From positions 248,001 through 312,000 of the forward strand of contig CAWJCB010000001.1 in assembly GCA_963841105.1 (NCBI GenBank): 64,000 bases of DNA. The letters are read 5' to 3'. The position numbers and the translations under genes are program-made. This document shows, in pieces, positions 25,478 through 34,239 of the stretch; position 1 is the stretch's first letter, and each line of letters opens with the position of its first letter. The notes under the pieces were generated by a model. That model was not told the origin of the DNA and ran no database searches. It saw only the letters and a list, made by a program, of their open reading frames with translations. This DNA is from VAZQ01 sp963841105. Lineage in GTDB: Bacteria; Pseudomonadota; Alphaproteobacteria; Rhizobiales; Xanthobacteraceae.

Positions 25478-25636
25478 TTGACTTTCAGGAGAATTTACGA
25501 TAACACATATTTACGACCAAAGCAACGGCCGATAACGCCCCGACCCGCCGCAGCAAACGACGGGCCGGGACTGGCCTGGGCGCTGCTGGCCCATGGCGGC
25601 ACCTATCGGGCGCCTGTGCTTGCGGCAGCGGCGTAA
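25478..25636 (+). CDS. Short frame, possible small protein with TTG start
   Basis: Fifty-two residues: LTFRRIYDNTYLRPKQRPIT, then ANDGPGLAWALLAHGGTYRAP. The centre looks non-random and similar short proteins may exist in rhizobia, but no ATG or strong ribosome site supports it. It is divergent from the gene at 25459. Confidence 0.25.
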   Translation: MTFRRIYDNTYLRPKQRPITPRPAAANDGPGLAWALLAHGGTYRAPVLAAAA

Positions 25637-26027
25637 GGAGTTCTGGCGATGGGAGGATGAGGTTCTGTTCGTGCGTTCATGAACTGCAGGGGTGATGAAG
25701 ACATTGATGCGAAACGGTCGAGACCGTCGATCGGAAAACCCGTGATGGGTCACGCGAGGAAAAAGCGCGTGGTTTTGTTTGGGACCGATCAGCGGATCAC
25801 ATCAGGGCAAGCGGCCAAACGGCCGCATTCAAAAAGGCCGAATACATGACCGCACCCGAACGCTTCGCTGATAGTCAGATTCCTCTTGCACCGCGGGCGC
25901 CGTCCATACATGACCCAACTGCGACATAGGCTGGATTGAAATCTCGCGGTGCAGCAGTGTCCTGCCGCAGCGTGAAGTGCTACCCTTTTGGTCGGAAGCA
26001 AAGGAGGGACCGGAAGGAGGAATCATC
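25637..26027. other. Intergenic region upstream of the split PF04392 gene
   Basis: About 390 bases. The last part (25960-26027) carries the leader and the strong site GGAAGGAGGAATC for the gene at 26028. Nothing else is recognised. Confidence 0.45.
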
Positions 26028-26306
26028 ATGCTGTTGGGCGTGAAGCGGCGCGAGTTCATCACGCTGCTCGGCGGCGCGGCGGCGTGGCCGCTCGCGGCAC
26101 GGGCGCAGCAGCGCGAGCCGATACGGCGCATCGGGGTGCTGCAAAACCTCGCACCAGACGATACTGAAGGACAACTCAGGCTAACCGCATTCGGTCAAGG
26201 CTTGCAGCAACTCGGTTGGACGTTAGCGGTCCTCTGATCCCACGTTGATGTTCGCGCGCGGGATGTCGCAGTGTTCTCGCTGATTTGGCGGGAAAGTTTC
26301 GCACAT

Positions 26307-26714
26307 ATGACCGACACTATATGCGACACAAAGCTCGGGTGTGGACGGGTGGAGATTCGCACCGGGGTCGGACGCCGGCGGCGCTGGACGGCGCAGGAGA
26401 AAGGGCGGATCGTCGCCGAGACGCTGAATGCCGGGCTTCCTGTTGCTGAGGTTGCGCGGCGGCATGACGTGAGCTCGCAGCATCTGTTCAACTGGATTCG
26501 CGCCGCGAAGGAGGGCCGCTTAGCGCTTCCGGTCGATGAGGGTGCGCTGTTTGTACCGATTGTCGCGACTGCAACGGAGATGAGGCAAGCGCCGACCGCT
26601 GTTGCATCGACCCCCATTGAGATTGCAATCAAGGATTTTGTCGTGCGTGCTGTGCCGGGCGTCGATATGCGCCTGCTGGTCAACGTGCTGCGCGCCGTCA
26701 AGGCGGCGGCATGA
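26307..26714 (+). CDS. tnpA: IS66 accessory protein TnpA
   Basis: A 135-residue helix-turn-helix protein of IS66 elements needed with TnpB for transposition. The HTH is near residues 28-65 (WTAQEKGRIVAETLNAGLPV, EVARRHDVSSQHLFNWIRAAKEG). Its stop overlaps the start of tnpB in ATGA, so the two are translationally coupled. ATG 26307 matches the usual short N-terminus. Confidence 0.9.
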   Translation: MTDTICDTKLGCGRVEIRTGVGRRRRWTAQEKGRIVAETLNAGLPVAEVARRHDVSSQHLFNWIRAAKEGRLALPVDEGALFVPIVATATEMRQAPTAVASTPIEIAIKDFVVRAVPGVDMRLLVNVLRAVKAAA

Positions 26715-27079
26715 GCACCATTCCTGGTGTGCCGCTATCAGGTGGCGTGCGGGTTCTGATCGCAGCCAAGCCGGTAGATTTTCGTAAAGGCGCAAACGGC
26801 CTGGCGGCGCTGGCCAAGGAAGTCCTGGCGCAGGATCCGTTCTCGGGCGCGATCATCGTGTTCCGTGCCAAACGGACGGACCGCGTGAAGATTCTGCTCT
26901 GGGACGGCAGTGGTCTTCTGTTGGTCTGGAAGCGTCTCGAGAAAGGCGGTTTCAAATGGCCGCCGATCATGGACGGCATGATGCAGCTGTCGCCGGCGCA
27001 GTTGGCTGCATTGATTGAGGGACTGGATTGGACGCGCGTGCACGTGCCGGAGATAGTGCGACCGATAGCTGTGCAGTAA
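26711..27079 (+). CDS. tnpB: IS66 Orf2-like protein TnpB
   Basis: A 122-residue protein with the invariant family features: PLSGGVRVLIAAKPVDFRKG, FRAKRTDRVKILLWDGSGL and KRLEKGGFKWP. Function in transposition is required but not understood. Starts within the tnpA stop codon. Confidence 0.92.
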   Translation: MSTIPGVPLSGGVRVLIAAKPVDFRKGANGLAALAKEVLAQDPFSGAIIVFRAKRTDRVKILLWDGSGLLLVWKRLEKGGFKWPPIMDGMMQLSPAQLAALIEGLDWTRVHVPEIVRPIAVQ

Positions 27080-27149
27080 GTGCGGTAAAGTGAATCGGGG
27101 GCGCGGAATTTGCGCCACACAGGCACGCGAATCTGATTCAGTGTAGCGC

Positions 27150-28739
27150 GTGAGCGAGGTCGCAAATCAGCTTCCCGGGGATATCGAAACGCTGCGTGCA
27201 CTGGTGATGACGGCGTGGACGCAGCGCGACGCCGCGATGGCAGAGCGCGACCGCGCGCTCTCGCAAATTGATCGCCTGCGCCATCTGCTTCGCCAGCTGA
27301 GCCGCGCCCAGTTCGGCAGGCGTTCGGAGAAGCTTGATCGCGACCAGCTGCTTCTGGCGCTCGAGGATATCGAGCAAGCAATTTCCGAGAGCGAGGCCTG
27401 CGACGACAAGAACGACGTGCAAGCAGCAAAGGTGCGTTCCGAGACGCGCCGCGCCAATCGCGGGGCGCTGCCGCTTCATCTGCCGCGCGTGGACGTAACG
27501 ATCGCTCCTGAAGATATGAACTGTCCGTGTTGCAAGGCGCCCATGCATGTGATCGGTGAAGAGAAGTCTGAGCGGCTGGATGTGATCCCCGCGCAGTTCC
27601 GCGTGGTCGTCACACACCGTCCCAAATACGCCTGCCGCGCCTGCGAACAGGCCGTGGTGCAGGCACCCGCGCCGGAACGGCTGATCAAGAGCGGGCTGCC
27701 GACCGAGGCGATGGTGGCCTATGTCCTGACCGCCAAATACGCTTGGCATTTGCCGCTCTATCGCCAGGCCCAGATACTGCTGAGCCAAGGCATCGCGATC
27801 GAACGCGCGACACTGGCGTTCTGGGTAGGCTATGCCGCCGCGGAGCTGAAGCCGCTTTATCTTCGGCTGCGAGAGCTCATTCTGAGCTCGGTCAAGATCG
27901 CGGTCGATGAGACCGTGGCGCCGGTACTCGATCCAGGCCGTGGACGCACGAAGAAGGGATACTTCTGGGCGATCGCCCGCGATGACAGGCCGTGGGGTGG
28001 AACCGATCCGCCCGCCGTCGCCTACACCTATGCACCGGGCCGCGGCGCCGTCCACGCGCTCAAGCTGCTCGAGAGCTATCGCGGCATCGTGCAATGCGAC
28101 GGATACGCGGCTTACAAGACCATTGCCGATGATACACGGGCCGGCGACGCGATCACGCTCGCCTTCTGCTGGGCACACTTGCGAAGAAAGTTCTTCGATA
28201 TCGCAAAGGGCGGTTCGGCGCCAATCGCGAGCGAAGCCCTGGAGCGCATCGCCGCGCTGTACGCGATCGAGAAGACGATCCGCGGCAGAAGCGCCGATGC
28301 GCGCCGTACTGTGCGCAAGGAAAAGAGCAAGCCGCTCGTGCTGGCTCTCAAAACCTGGCTTGAGGAGCAACTCGCGCATGTCTCTGGCAAGTCTGTCATC
28401 GCCGAGGCCATCCGCTACGGCTTGAACCATTGGGACGGTCTCGTTCGCTTCCTCGAAAACGGCCGCATCGAGCTCGACACCAACATCGTGGAAAGAGGCA
28501 TGCGCCCCATCGCGCTCAATCGCAAGAACGCGCTCTTCGCCGGGCACGATGCGGGTGCAGAGAACTGGGCTTGCCTTGCTTCGCTGGTCGAGACCTGCAA
28601 ATTGCACGGCGTCGATCCGCAAGCCTACTTCGCTGACGTGCTCACCAAGCTCGTCAATCTCTGGCCCGAATCGCGCCTCGACGAGCTCATGCCCTGGGCC
28701 TGGGCAGCAAGTCGCACAACCAATCGGCTCGCGGCGTGA
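27150..28739 (+). CDS. tnpC: IS66 transposase TnpC
   Basis: The DDE transposase of the element, 529 residues, full length. An N-terminal coiled coil (about 25-75) precedes the zinc-binding segment CPCCKAPMHVIGEEKSERLD and CRACEQAV; the catalytic core includes KIAVDETVAPVLDPGRGRTK (first Asp), VQCDGYAAYKTI (second Asp) and the late Glu region (GRIELDTNIVERGMRPI), with the C-terminal KNALFAGHDAGAENWA signature. A long antisense frame opposite it is a shadow. Confidence 0.95.
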   Translation: MSEVANQLPGDIETLRALVMTAWTQRDAAMAERDRALSQIDRLRHLLRQLSRAQFGRRSEKLDRDQLLLALEDIEQAISESEACDDKNDVQAAKVRSETRRANRGALPLHLPRVDVTIAPEDMNCPCCKAPMHVIGEEKSERLDVIPAQFRVVVTHRPKYACRACEQAVVQAPAPERLIKSGLPTEAMVAYVLTAKYAWHLPLYRQAQILLSQGIAIERATLAFWVGYAAAELKPLYLRLRELILSSVKIAVDETVAPVLDPGRGRTKKGYFWAIARDDRPWGGTDPPAVAYTYAPGRGAVHALKLLESYRGIVQCDGYAAYKTIADDTRAGDAITLAFCWAHLRRKFFDIAKGGSAPIASEALERIAALYAIEKTIRGRSADARRTVRKEKSKPLVLALKTWLEEQLAHVSGKSVIAEAIRYGLNHWDGLVRFLENGRIELDTNIVERGMRPIALNRKNALFAGHDAGAENWACLASLVETCKLHGVDPQAYFADVLTKLVNLWPESRLDELMPWAWAASRTTNRLAA

Positions 28740-29160
28740 GCCGCACGGGCTGCGCTCATCGCGCCGCACACGCCTGACAAAAAAACAAGCCCTAAAAGCC
28801 GTGGGATCAGAGAACCGCTAACGGTTGGACTGTAGGACGCAACTTGCGCATCGATTACCGATGGGGCGTTGGCGACGCTGAGCGCATTCACAAAAGCGTG
28901 GGTGACATCCTCGCGCTTTCGCCTGACGTCATTTTGGTTGCTGGCGGCAGAAACATGACTGTGTTGCAGCAAGCGAACCGGACAATCCCGGTCGTGTTTG
29001 TGACAATCAGCGATCCGGTGAGCGGCGGCTTCGTGGAAAGCATGCCTCATCCGGGCGGGAATGCCACCGGCTTCAGCGTACTTGAATGGAGCATGAGCGG
29101 AAAATGGCTGGAGTTGCTCAAGCAGCTCGTACCCCAAATAACGCGGGTAGCCGTTCTAAG

Positions 29161-30093
29161 TGTCCGTCCGAAGAGTTCTTAAATCATATAAATCATCTGT
29201 GATTCAAGGGTGGTGGCCTGATTCGAGAAGGGGTCACCGATGTGGACGAGCAAGAACCGCGCCCGTTACGACCGCAGCAAGTTGCGATATCCGAGCGATC
29301 TGACCGACGACGAATGGAGACTGGTCAACCCGCTGATCCCACCCGGCAAGACTGGCGGTGGCAAGCGGACGGTGATCATGCGTGAGGTGGTGAACGGCCT
29401 CATGTACATTCTCTCGACCGGCTGTCAGTGGCGCGCGATCCCGAAAGACCTGCCGCCGAAAAGCTCGGTTTACGACTACTTCGATCTGTGGACCTATGAC
29501 GGCACATTGGAACGGATCCACCACGCGCTTTACGAGCAGTGTCGCGAACAAGCGCAACGGGAAGCCAGTCCGACCGCCGCCATCATCGATAGCCAGAGCG
29601 TGAAAAGCGCGGAAAAAGGGGGGCCTGCATTGATCCGCACGGTTACGATGCGGGCAAGAAGATCAAGGGCAAGAAGCGGCACATTCTTGTCAACACATTA
29701 GGCCTCCTGCTCCATGCCATCGTTCATCCGGCCGACATACAAGATCGCGATGGAGGAGTTCTCGTCATGGCGACCTTGTTCGGGATGTTTCCTTTCCTGA
29801 AGACGCTCTTCGCCGATGGCGGATATCAAGGACCGCAATTTGCGAAAGCGCTTGCAAAAGTTCTGCCGCATCTCAACGTTGAAATCGTCAAACGTTCCGA
29901 TCGGGTCAGCGAGTTTGTGGTCCTGCCCAAACGCTGGATCGTCGAGCGCTCCATCGCTTGGCTCAATCGCTGCCGACGGCTCGCCAAGGATTGGGAGAAC
30001 CTTAACAGAAAGGCGCTCGCGTTCTTGCGCCTCGCATCAATCCGCCTCATGCTCAGAAAACTATGCAATCCGGCCTGAAGTCTCCGGACAAAC
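29161..30093 (+). mobile_element. IS5-family (IS427-type) element
   Basis: About 930 bases inserted in the PF04392 gene. The flanking direct repeat TCTAAG (29155-29160 and 30094-30099) contains the CTAA-type target of this group. Imperfect terminal repeats share GTCCGRAGASTTC near both ends. It carries one transposase gene in two overlapping frames. Confidence 0.85.
29240..30078 (+). CDS. IS5-family transposase read in two frames (-1 shift)
   Basis: Frame 1 (29240-29701): YPSDLTDDEWRLVNPLIPP, then CQWRAIPKDLPPKSSVYDYF and the first catalytic Asp in AIIDSQSVKSAEKGG. After the run AAAAAGGGGGG at about 29615 the frame moves back by one base and continues DPHGYDAGKKIKGKKRHILV, FADGGYQGPQF (second Asp) and RWIVERSIAWLNRCRRL (Glu), to 30078. 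IS427-type elements often use programmed -1 shifting at such runs; loss of one G would look the same. Confidence 0.85.
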
Positions 30094-30573
30094 TCTAAGA
30101 TCCCGCCAATCCCGGCGGAACAGGACAACTGGGTGCAATCCAGGGAGTGGCGCCCACCCTCGGCGTGGCGTTGACCCCGGTTGGAATGCGCGATGCCGCC
30201 GAAATCGAGCGAGGGCTGACGGAATTTGCAAGTTCGCCGAACAGCGGACTAATAGTTACAGCAAGCATTCTGACAGAGGTACATCGAGAACTCGATCATT
30301 GCGCTCGCACGCCGTCACCGGCTGCCTGCGATCTATCCCTTTCGCTATCTCGTCGCGGCGGGCGGCCTGCTGTCGTACGGGCCGGACTTGGTCGATCAAT
30401 ACCGGCAAGCAGCAAGATACGTCAACCGCATCCTTAAAGGCGAGAAGCCCGCCCACCTGCCCGTGCAAGCGCCAACTAAATACGAGCTGGTGCTCAACAT
30501 GAAAACCGCCAAGGCGCTCGGCCTCGAAATCCCGGCAAAGCTGCTTGCGCTCGCCGACGAGGTGATTGAGTAA

Positions 30574-30826
30574 GGTTGGCTAATGGCCGCTTATGGCACG
30601 AACGTGAAGTGCCGACGCACACCACCTATATCCGATGTCTGAGGTAAAGCAGACCTGATGTGATTGCACGGATTACCGTGCTGTTGAAAAAGTCCACGAC
30701 ATGTCAGCGGCGCGCAACAATCGAATCGTCGGTGACCACTTTTTGAAGACCCCCCCTTATAATCCTTTTTCAACAGCATCGTGTGCTCATTGATAAATAT
30801 TGCTTGAACGAAACGCGGCCCGTTGA
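30574..30826. other. Non-coding gap with a MITE-like inverted repeat
   Basis: Follows the split transporter gene. Apart from the short inverted-repeat element at 30680-30778 no gene or signal is seen. Confidence 0.4.
30680..30778. repeat. MITE-like element with IS-type ends
   Basis: About 99 bases bounded by GCTGTTGAAAAAGTCC at the left and the near-complement CCTTTTTCAACAGC at the right. TGTTGAAAAAGTC-type ends are found on several IS families. The interior has no transposase, so it may be a miniature inverted-repeat element or a solo remnant. No clear target duplication is seen. Confidence 0.5.
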
Positions 30827-31592
30827 TCATCGTTGACCAGCAAAGGGCGCGGGCACGTGCGGTCGCCCCGGCGGCTCAGCCGCATCACCGTTTGGCGCAT
30901 GGGCTGCCGTCCGAGCGGGGCGTCTGTAACGTGGCGCTGGTCCGTATCCATAGCGACGCGGCTCTGGTCCGCATCCATAACCGTAACGGGGTGCTGGCGC
31001 TGGTCCGTAGCCATAACCGTAACGGGGCGCTGGTGCTGGTCGGTAGCCATACCCGTAGCGGGGCGCTACCGCTGGTCCGTAGTCCATAACCGTAACGGGG
31101 TGCTGGCGCTGGTCCGTAGCCATAACCGTAACGGGGCGCTGGTGCTGGTCGGTAGCCATACCCGTAGCGGGGCGCTACCGCTGGTCCGTCGTCTCCATAA
31201 CCGTAACGGGGTGCCGGCGCTGGTCCGTAGCCATAACCGTAACGGGGCGCTGGCGCTGGTCGGTATCCATAGCCGTAGCGGGGCGCTACATACGGGCTTG
31301 GTTCGCATCCAAAGCCGCCATAGCGGGGTTCTTCGTACGCGGCTGCTCCGTATCCGTCGTCGTAGCCGGGTTCCTCGTACGCGGCTACCCCATATCCATA
31401 GCCATCGCTGGGCCCTACGTACGCGGCCGCTCCAAAGTCGGCGCCCCCGGGCGTCACGTGCACCGGCCCGGCTCCAGCACTAATGTAGATGCCACCGGGC
31501 GCCACATAAGCGGACTGCGCCGCAGCGCTCGTAACGTGCGTTGATGACAATGCTGCTACTGCTGCAGCAAGAGCAAGTGGTCGGTAGCTCAT
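30827..31592 (-). pseudogene. Secreted tyrosine/glycine/proline-rich repeat protein, frame broken inside the repeats
   Basis: Starts at ATG 31592 with a signal peptide (LALAAAVAALSSTHVTSAAAQ) and YVAPGGIYISAGAGPVHVTP. The second half consists of repeated PRYGYGYRPAPAPRYGYGYG-type units. A DNA unit of about 111 bases occurs twice (anchor GGGCGCTACCGCTGGTCCGT at 31061 and 31170), but the spacing is 109 because one copy has lost two bases near 31083. The frame from 31592 therefore turns into nonsense near 31085, while the frame 30827-31159 continues the repeats and ends RPHVPAPFAGQR. Restored length is about 254 residues. Likely a cell-surface or matrix protein. Confidence 0.7.
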
Positions 31593-31955
31593 GCTAACAC
31601 TTCCTTAGACGAGCCCTTCGGATCCAATATCTAAATATTGCTGATGACCGGTCTCAAGCGCAAATGTGGCAGCGAGTGTTTGTACCGATTTCGCGCAAAA
31701 CTGAACACTCATTCACATTACCCCCTGTAACAATACCACTGCGTATGAGGGGCGAGATGACGCGGGTCCCTTCGGGGCCAGCGGAGAGCGCGTTGGGGTG
31801 ATGCGCAACGGCACCTCGCCTGTTAGTCGCCTCGGGGGTGAGCGGGGTTCATCCACCGGGCGCGTTGGGGCGCAGTTGGGCAGGATGCGAAGACCGTATG
31901 GCCGGACTTGATTTGAGGCTTGTTGGTCTCTGGGGGAATATCCTTGGCCTTCTGC
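31593..31955. other. Intergenic region, nothing recognised
   Basis: Holds the leader of the repeat-protein gene. Open frames on the minus strand (31713-32075, 31823-32056) have no family features. Confidence 0.4.
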
Positions 31956-32036
31956 TTCAATTTGAAGACCACAAAAGTGCTCGGCCTCACTATTCCGCCA
32001 AGCGTCCTGACCATCGCGGACGAGGTGATCGAGCAA
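31956..32036 (+). pseudogene. C-terminal remnant of a PF04392-type ABC substrate-binding protein
   Basis: Reads FNLKTTKVLGLTIPPSVLTI then ADEVIE, the family C-terminus (FvlNLKTAKaLGLtiPpsLLarADEVIE). The usual stop after VIE is replaced by CAA and the frame runs on to 32120. No upstream part of the protein is found. Confidence 0.65.
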
Positions 32037-32137
32037 AAACTCGAATGTCGGCTCATGGCACTTCGCGGCTGTCATGTCCCTCCCGATTTTCAGTCCGCAA
32101 TCACTGCGGATGTGCGGTGAGGGCGGTGCAAAATTTT

Positions 32138-32340
32138 TCCTATGGGGGCGGGCAAGGCAAGCACGCCCTAATTTTGCTCCGTGCAGCGTCCCGACGCCTT
32201 GGCGCGCTGAGCCCCTTAGCTACCAACTGCGTGCGTAAAGATTCCAGCCGATCGCTCGTGAGGTGGCATGTCTTGCCGTCATCGATCGGCAACTCGTCGG
32301 CATTAGGCGTAGCGGCGGAATCGATGTGAGCAAGGCCCTC
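32138..32340. repeat. Degenerate helix-turn-helix repeat, copy A
   Basis: Shares AAATTTTTCC...GGGGGCGGGCA, GTGCAGCGTCCCGACGCCTTGGC and ATCGATCGGCAACTCGTCGG with copies at 32820-33005 and 33737-33985. The translated end reads VIDRQLVGIRRSGGIDVSKA, a broken form of the helix-turn-helix motif VDRQLVRHWAMR-GI-V-KA. No intact frame. Confidence 0.6.
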
Positions 32341-32364
32341 ATGTCTTGGCTTTGATGCGGATCG

Positions 32365-32709
32365 TTATCGCGCACAAGGCCAAGCTTGTTTGATGGCCTC
32401 CATAGCCAAAGTGACAAACTGTAAATTATGAAGTTTTGGTCGAGCGTCTAGGTAATCAACGACCACTCGAACAACCTGACCTGTCGAAGCGCGGTCGGGA
32501 ATACACAAGCGATTTTCCGGAGAAAGCTCGTCAGTCACGGCCATTAGGGTCTGCACCACCCCAGCGCAATATCCTTCAGGCATTGATGCCGGCACGTTTG
32601 GCGAGCCGATAAATGCCCTACATCCCGGCAAGACAGCGTTGGCGGAGCCCGATTGCCCGCCAGCTATTGAACTCCACGAGCAACACATCACGAATAACAG
32701 CATCCTCAT
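32365..32709 (-). CDS. Rap1a/Tai-like secreted protein
   Basis: A 114-residue protein with a signal peptide (MRMLLFVMCCSWSSIAGGQS). The rest fits the Rap1a/Tai fold family of periplasmic proteins, some of which are immunity proteins against type VI amidase toxins: CRAFIG, EGYCAGVVQTLMAV, CIPDRASTGQVVRVVVDYLD and the final WPCAR, with the conserved Cys set. No toxin or T6SS gene is adjacent, so it may be an orphan with another role. ATG 32709 is chosen by the signal peptide; the frame is open to 32760. Confidence 0.75.
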   Translation of the reverse strand: MRMLLFVMCCSWSSIAGGQSGSANAVLPGCRAFIGSPNVPASMPEGYCAGVVQTLMAVTDELSPENRLCIPDRASTGQVVRVVVDYLDARPKLHNLQFVTLAMEAIKQAWPCAR

Positions 32710-32819
32710 AAGCGGTTCACCGAGTGCTAACATGGGCTCCACCGTACCACACGGATGCATTGTGGAGGCCTTTAGGGGGGCATCAGGGGCATTCGGTTGG
32801 TGGCTCCTCAGGGCGGCTT

Positions 32820-33005
32820 ATGTTCACGTCGGTCGGATCCCCGACGCCTTGGCTCGCCGAACCCCTATCACGGTTTGTTTGGGCCAATGCAGCCGAAGGG
32901 CTCGTTACCCAGTCCGAGGTAGCCCGGCTTGCCGGCGTCGATCGGCAACTTGTCCGGCACTGGGCGATGCGGGGCATCAATGGCACCGATCTCACGTCAT
33001 CTTGA
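32820..33005 (+). CDS. Small helix-turn-helix protein, member of a local repeat family (copy B)
   Basis: Sixty-one residues with WLAEPLSRFVWANAAEGL and TQSEVARLAGVDRQLVRHWA, a clear helix-turn-helix. The C-terminus (MRGINGTDLTSS) is probably truncated; copy C shows the expected continuation NVTKARAARLRELGEAI. It overlaps the end of the convergent oxidoreductase gene by nine bases. Copies A and C of the same sequence are decayed, so this one may be too. Confidence 0.45.
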   Translation: MFTSVGSPTPWLAEPLSRFVWANAAEGLVTQSEVARLAGVDRQLVRHWAMRGINGTDLTSS

Positions 33006-33620
33006 CACCAGCGCGAATGCGAAGTCGCGGCCACGACCGCGCTTCATGGCCTGATCGATCCACACCATAGCGAACGGTTCCAAAAGTCGTGCATTCTTCA
33101 ATGGACCGGCATCGACCAACTCGAAGCCAAGCTTGCCAACCAGCTCCATCACCACCGTTTTCTTCGCAACATCGTCACCCGCGACCAGCATCATTGGCTT
33201 TACCGCGTATTCGGTGGCCGCAGCCATATTGCTCGCGCCCGTCGTATTGAGGGTCTTGAAGACGAAGGCGCCCGGTGCCCAGCTTGCGACCTGCTCACCA
33301 GCGGACGTGTCGAACCCGAGGACCAGCTGTAAGCCATCGGAACTCATTCCCAAGGGATTGGTGCAGTCGATAAGGATTTTGCTCCTGAGGCTGCCGAGGC
33401 CTTGCACTGCCGCCTGGGTCGCGGACCAGGGCGTCGCGATTACCACGATCTCCGCACCCTTGACGGCTTCGGCCGGCGCTTTAACGCGCTCTTTGGGCAA
33501 GGCCGCATATTTCTGATCATCCGGATTGCGTAAGCCCCAAATCACATCCTCGCCATGCTTGAGCCAAGCCTGACCCAGCGTCGAACCGACTGATCCGGCA
33601 CCGATGATCGCAATTCGCAT
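32997..33620 (-). CDS. NADPH-dependent F420 reductase-like NAD(P)-binding protein
   Basis: A 207-residue Rossmann protein of the F420H2:NADP oxidoreductase-like family: MRIAIIGAGSVGSTLGQAW (dinucleotide motif), AEIVVIATPWSATQAAV, ILIDCTNPLG, and VFKTLNTTGASNM. Members reduce or sense NADP; many, including those in bacteria without F420, have unknown substrates. An ATG at 33620 with GGAGGCATTC upstream sets the start. Confidence 0.9.
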   Translation of the reverse strand: MRIAIIGAGSVGSTLGQAWLKHGEDVIWGLRNPDDQKYAALPKERVKAPAEAVKGAEIVVIATPWSATQAAVQGLGSLRSKILIDCTNPLGMSSDGLQLVLGFDTSAGEQVASWAPGAFVFKTLNTTGASNMAAATEYAVKPMMLVAGDDVAKKTVVMELVGKLGFELVDAGPLKNARLLEPFAMVWIDQAMKRGRGRDFAFALVSR

Positions 33621-33736
33621 GAATGCCTCCTCGTTGCAGGCTAATGCTACATCTTGCGTCGCGCGTTTCTGGGCACGCGCGGCCGTACAATCTCACATCC
33701 CAACTTTTAATCCGCAATCAGAACGCGAAGATAAGT

Positions 33737-33985
33737 AAAAATTCCGGGGCGGGGGCAGCATAAGGTCTCCCGGTTTGGCACCGTGCTGCGTCCCAACGCC
33801 CTTACGCGCGGAAACCGCTAACAACCAATCGCTAGACACCCGCATCGCCCGCCCGAGGACTTAGCGACGCCTTGCCGGCTTAACTGTCCGGCACTGGGCG
33901 ATGCGGGTGGGGATTCAATGTGACGAAGGCGCGAGCAGCGCGACTCCGCGAGCTTGGCGAAGCAATCTTGGAAAGCATCGTTAGG
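33737..33985. repeat. Degenerate helix-turn-helix repeat, copy C
   Basis: Shares AAAAATTCC, the GGGGCGGGGGCAGCA tract, GTGCTGCGTCCCAACGCC and TGTCCGGCACTGGGCGATGC with copies A and B. The translated end gives LTVRHWAMR in one frame and NVTKARAARLRELGEAI in another, so the frame is broken. Confidence 0.6.
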
Positions 33986-34162
33986 GAGTTTGCTTTGCGA
34001 ACGATACGTCACAGAAACGGTGGCGGCGCGCCAAGAATTTTCCATCAAGCCGGGACTATATTCCGGCCAAATTTTGGAGCGAACTGAGCGATGCTTGCTA
34101 GCTATGTGCTTGCTAGGCCGATTTGGCGAAGCTGATCAATTGCTCTAAGCGACTGAGATCAT

Positions 34163-34239
<77 letters not shown>

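Larger units (their letters stand above)
26222..28822 (+). mobile_element. Complete IS66-family element
   Basis: About 2,601 bases bounded by 23-base terminal inverted repeats with one mismatch (begin GTTAGCGGTYCTCTGATCCC). An 8-base direct duplication GGTTGGAC flanks it (26214-26221 and 28823-28830), the length expected for IS66. It holds tnpA, tnpB and tnpC, all open, so it may be active. Confidence 0.93.
26028..30573 (+). pseudogene. PF04392-type ABC substrate-binding protein gene split by two insertion sequences
   Basis: Three exon-like pieces make one gene of about 1,000 coding bases. Piece 1, 26028-26221: signal KRREFITLLGGAAAWPLA to QQLGWT. Piece 2, 28831-29160: VGRNLRIDYRWGVGDAERIH to RVAVL. 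Piece 3, 30094-30573: PANPGGTGQLGAIQGVAP-type sequence to the family end LGLEIPAKLLALADEVIE. The IS66 copy separates 1 and 2 and removing it with one copy of its 8-base duplication restores the frame exactly. The IS5 copy separates 2 and 3. Piece 3 also has one extra base at about 30294 (EVHREL then IIALARRHRLPAIYPFRYL). The gene is dead. Confidence 0.85.

Noticed and set aside
27138..28769. 543-codon open frame on the minus strand opposite the IS66 transposase
   Set aside because: It is the shadow of tnpC, which has all family motifs. The antisense frame has no recognisable domain; long antisense frames are common in GC-rich DNA.
30900..31290. CRISPR-like array of regular repeats
   Set aside because: The repeats are coding (PRYGYGY units) with variable, overlapping spacing and no unique spacers; no cas gene is near.
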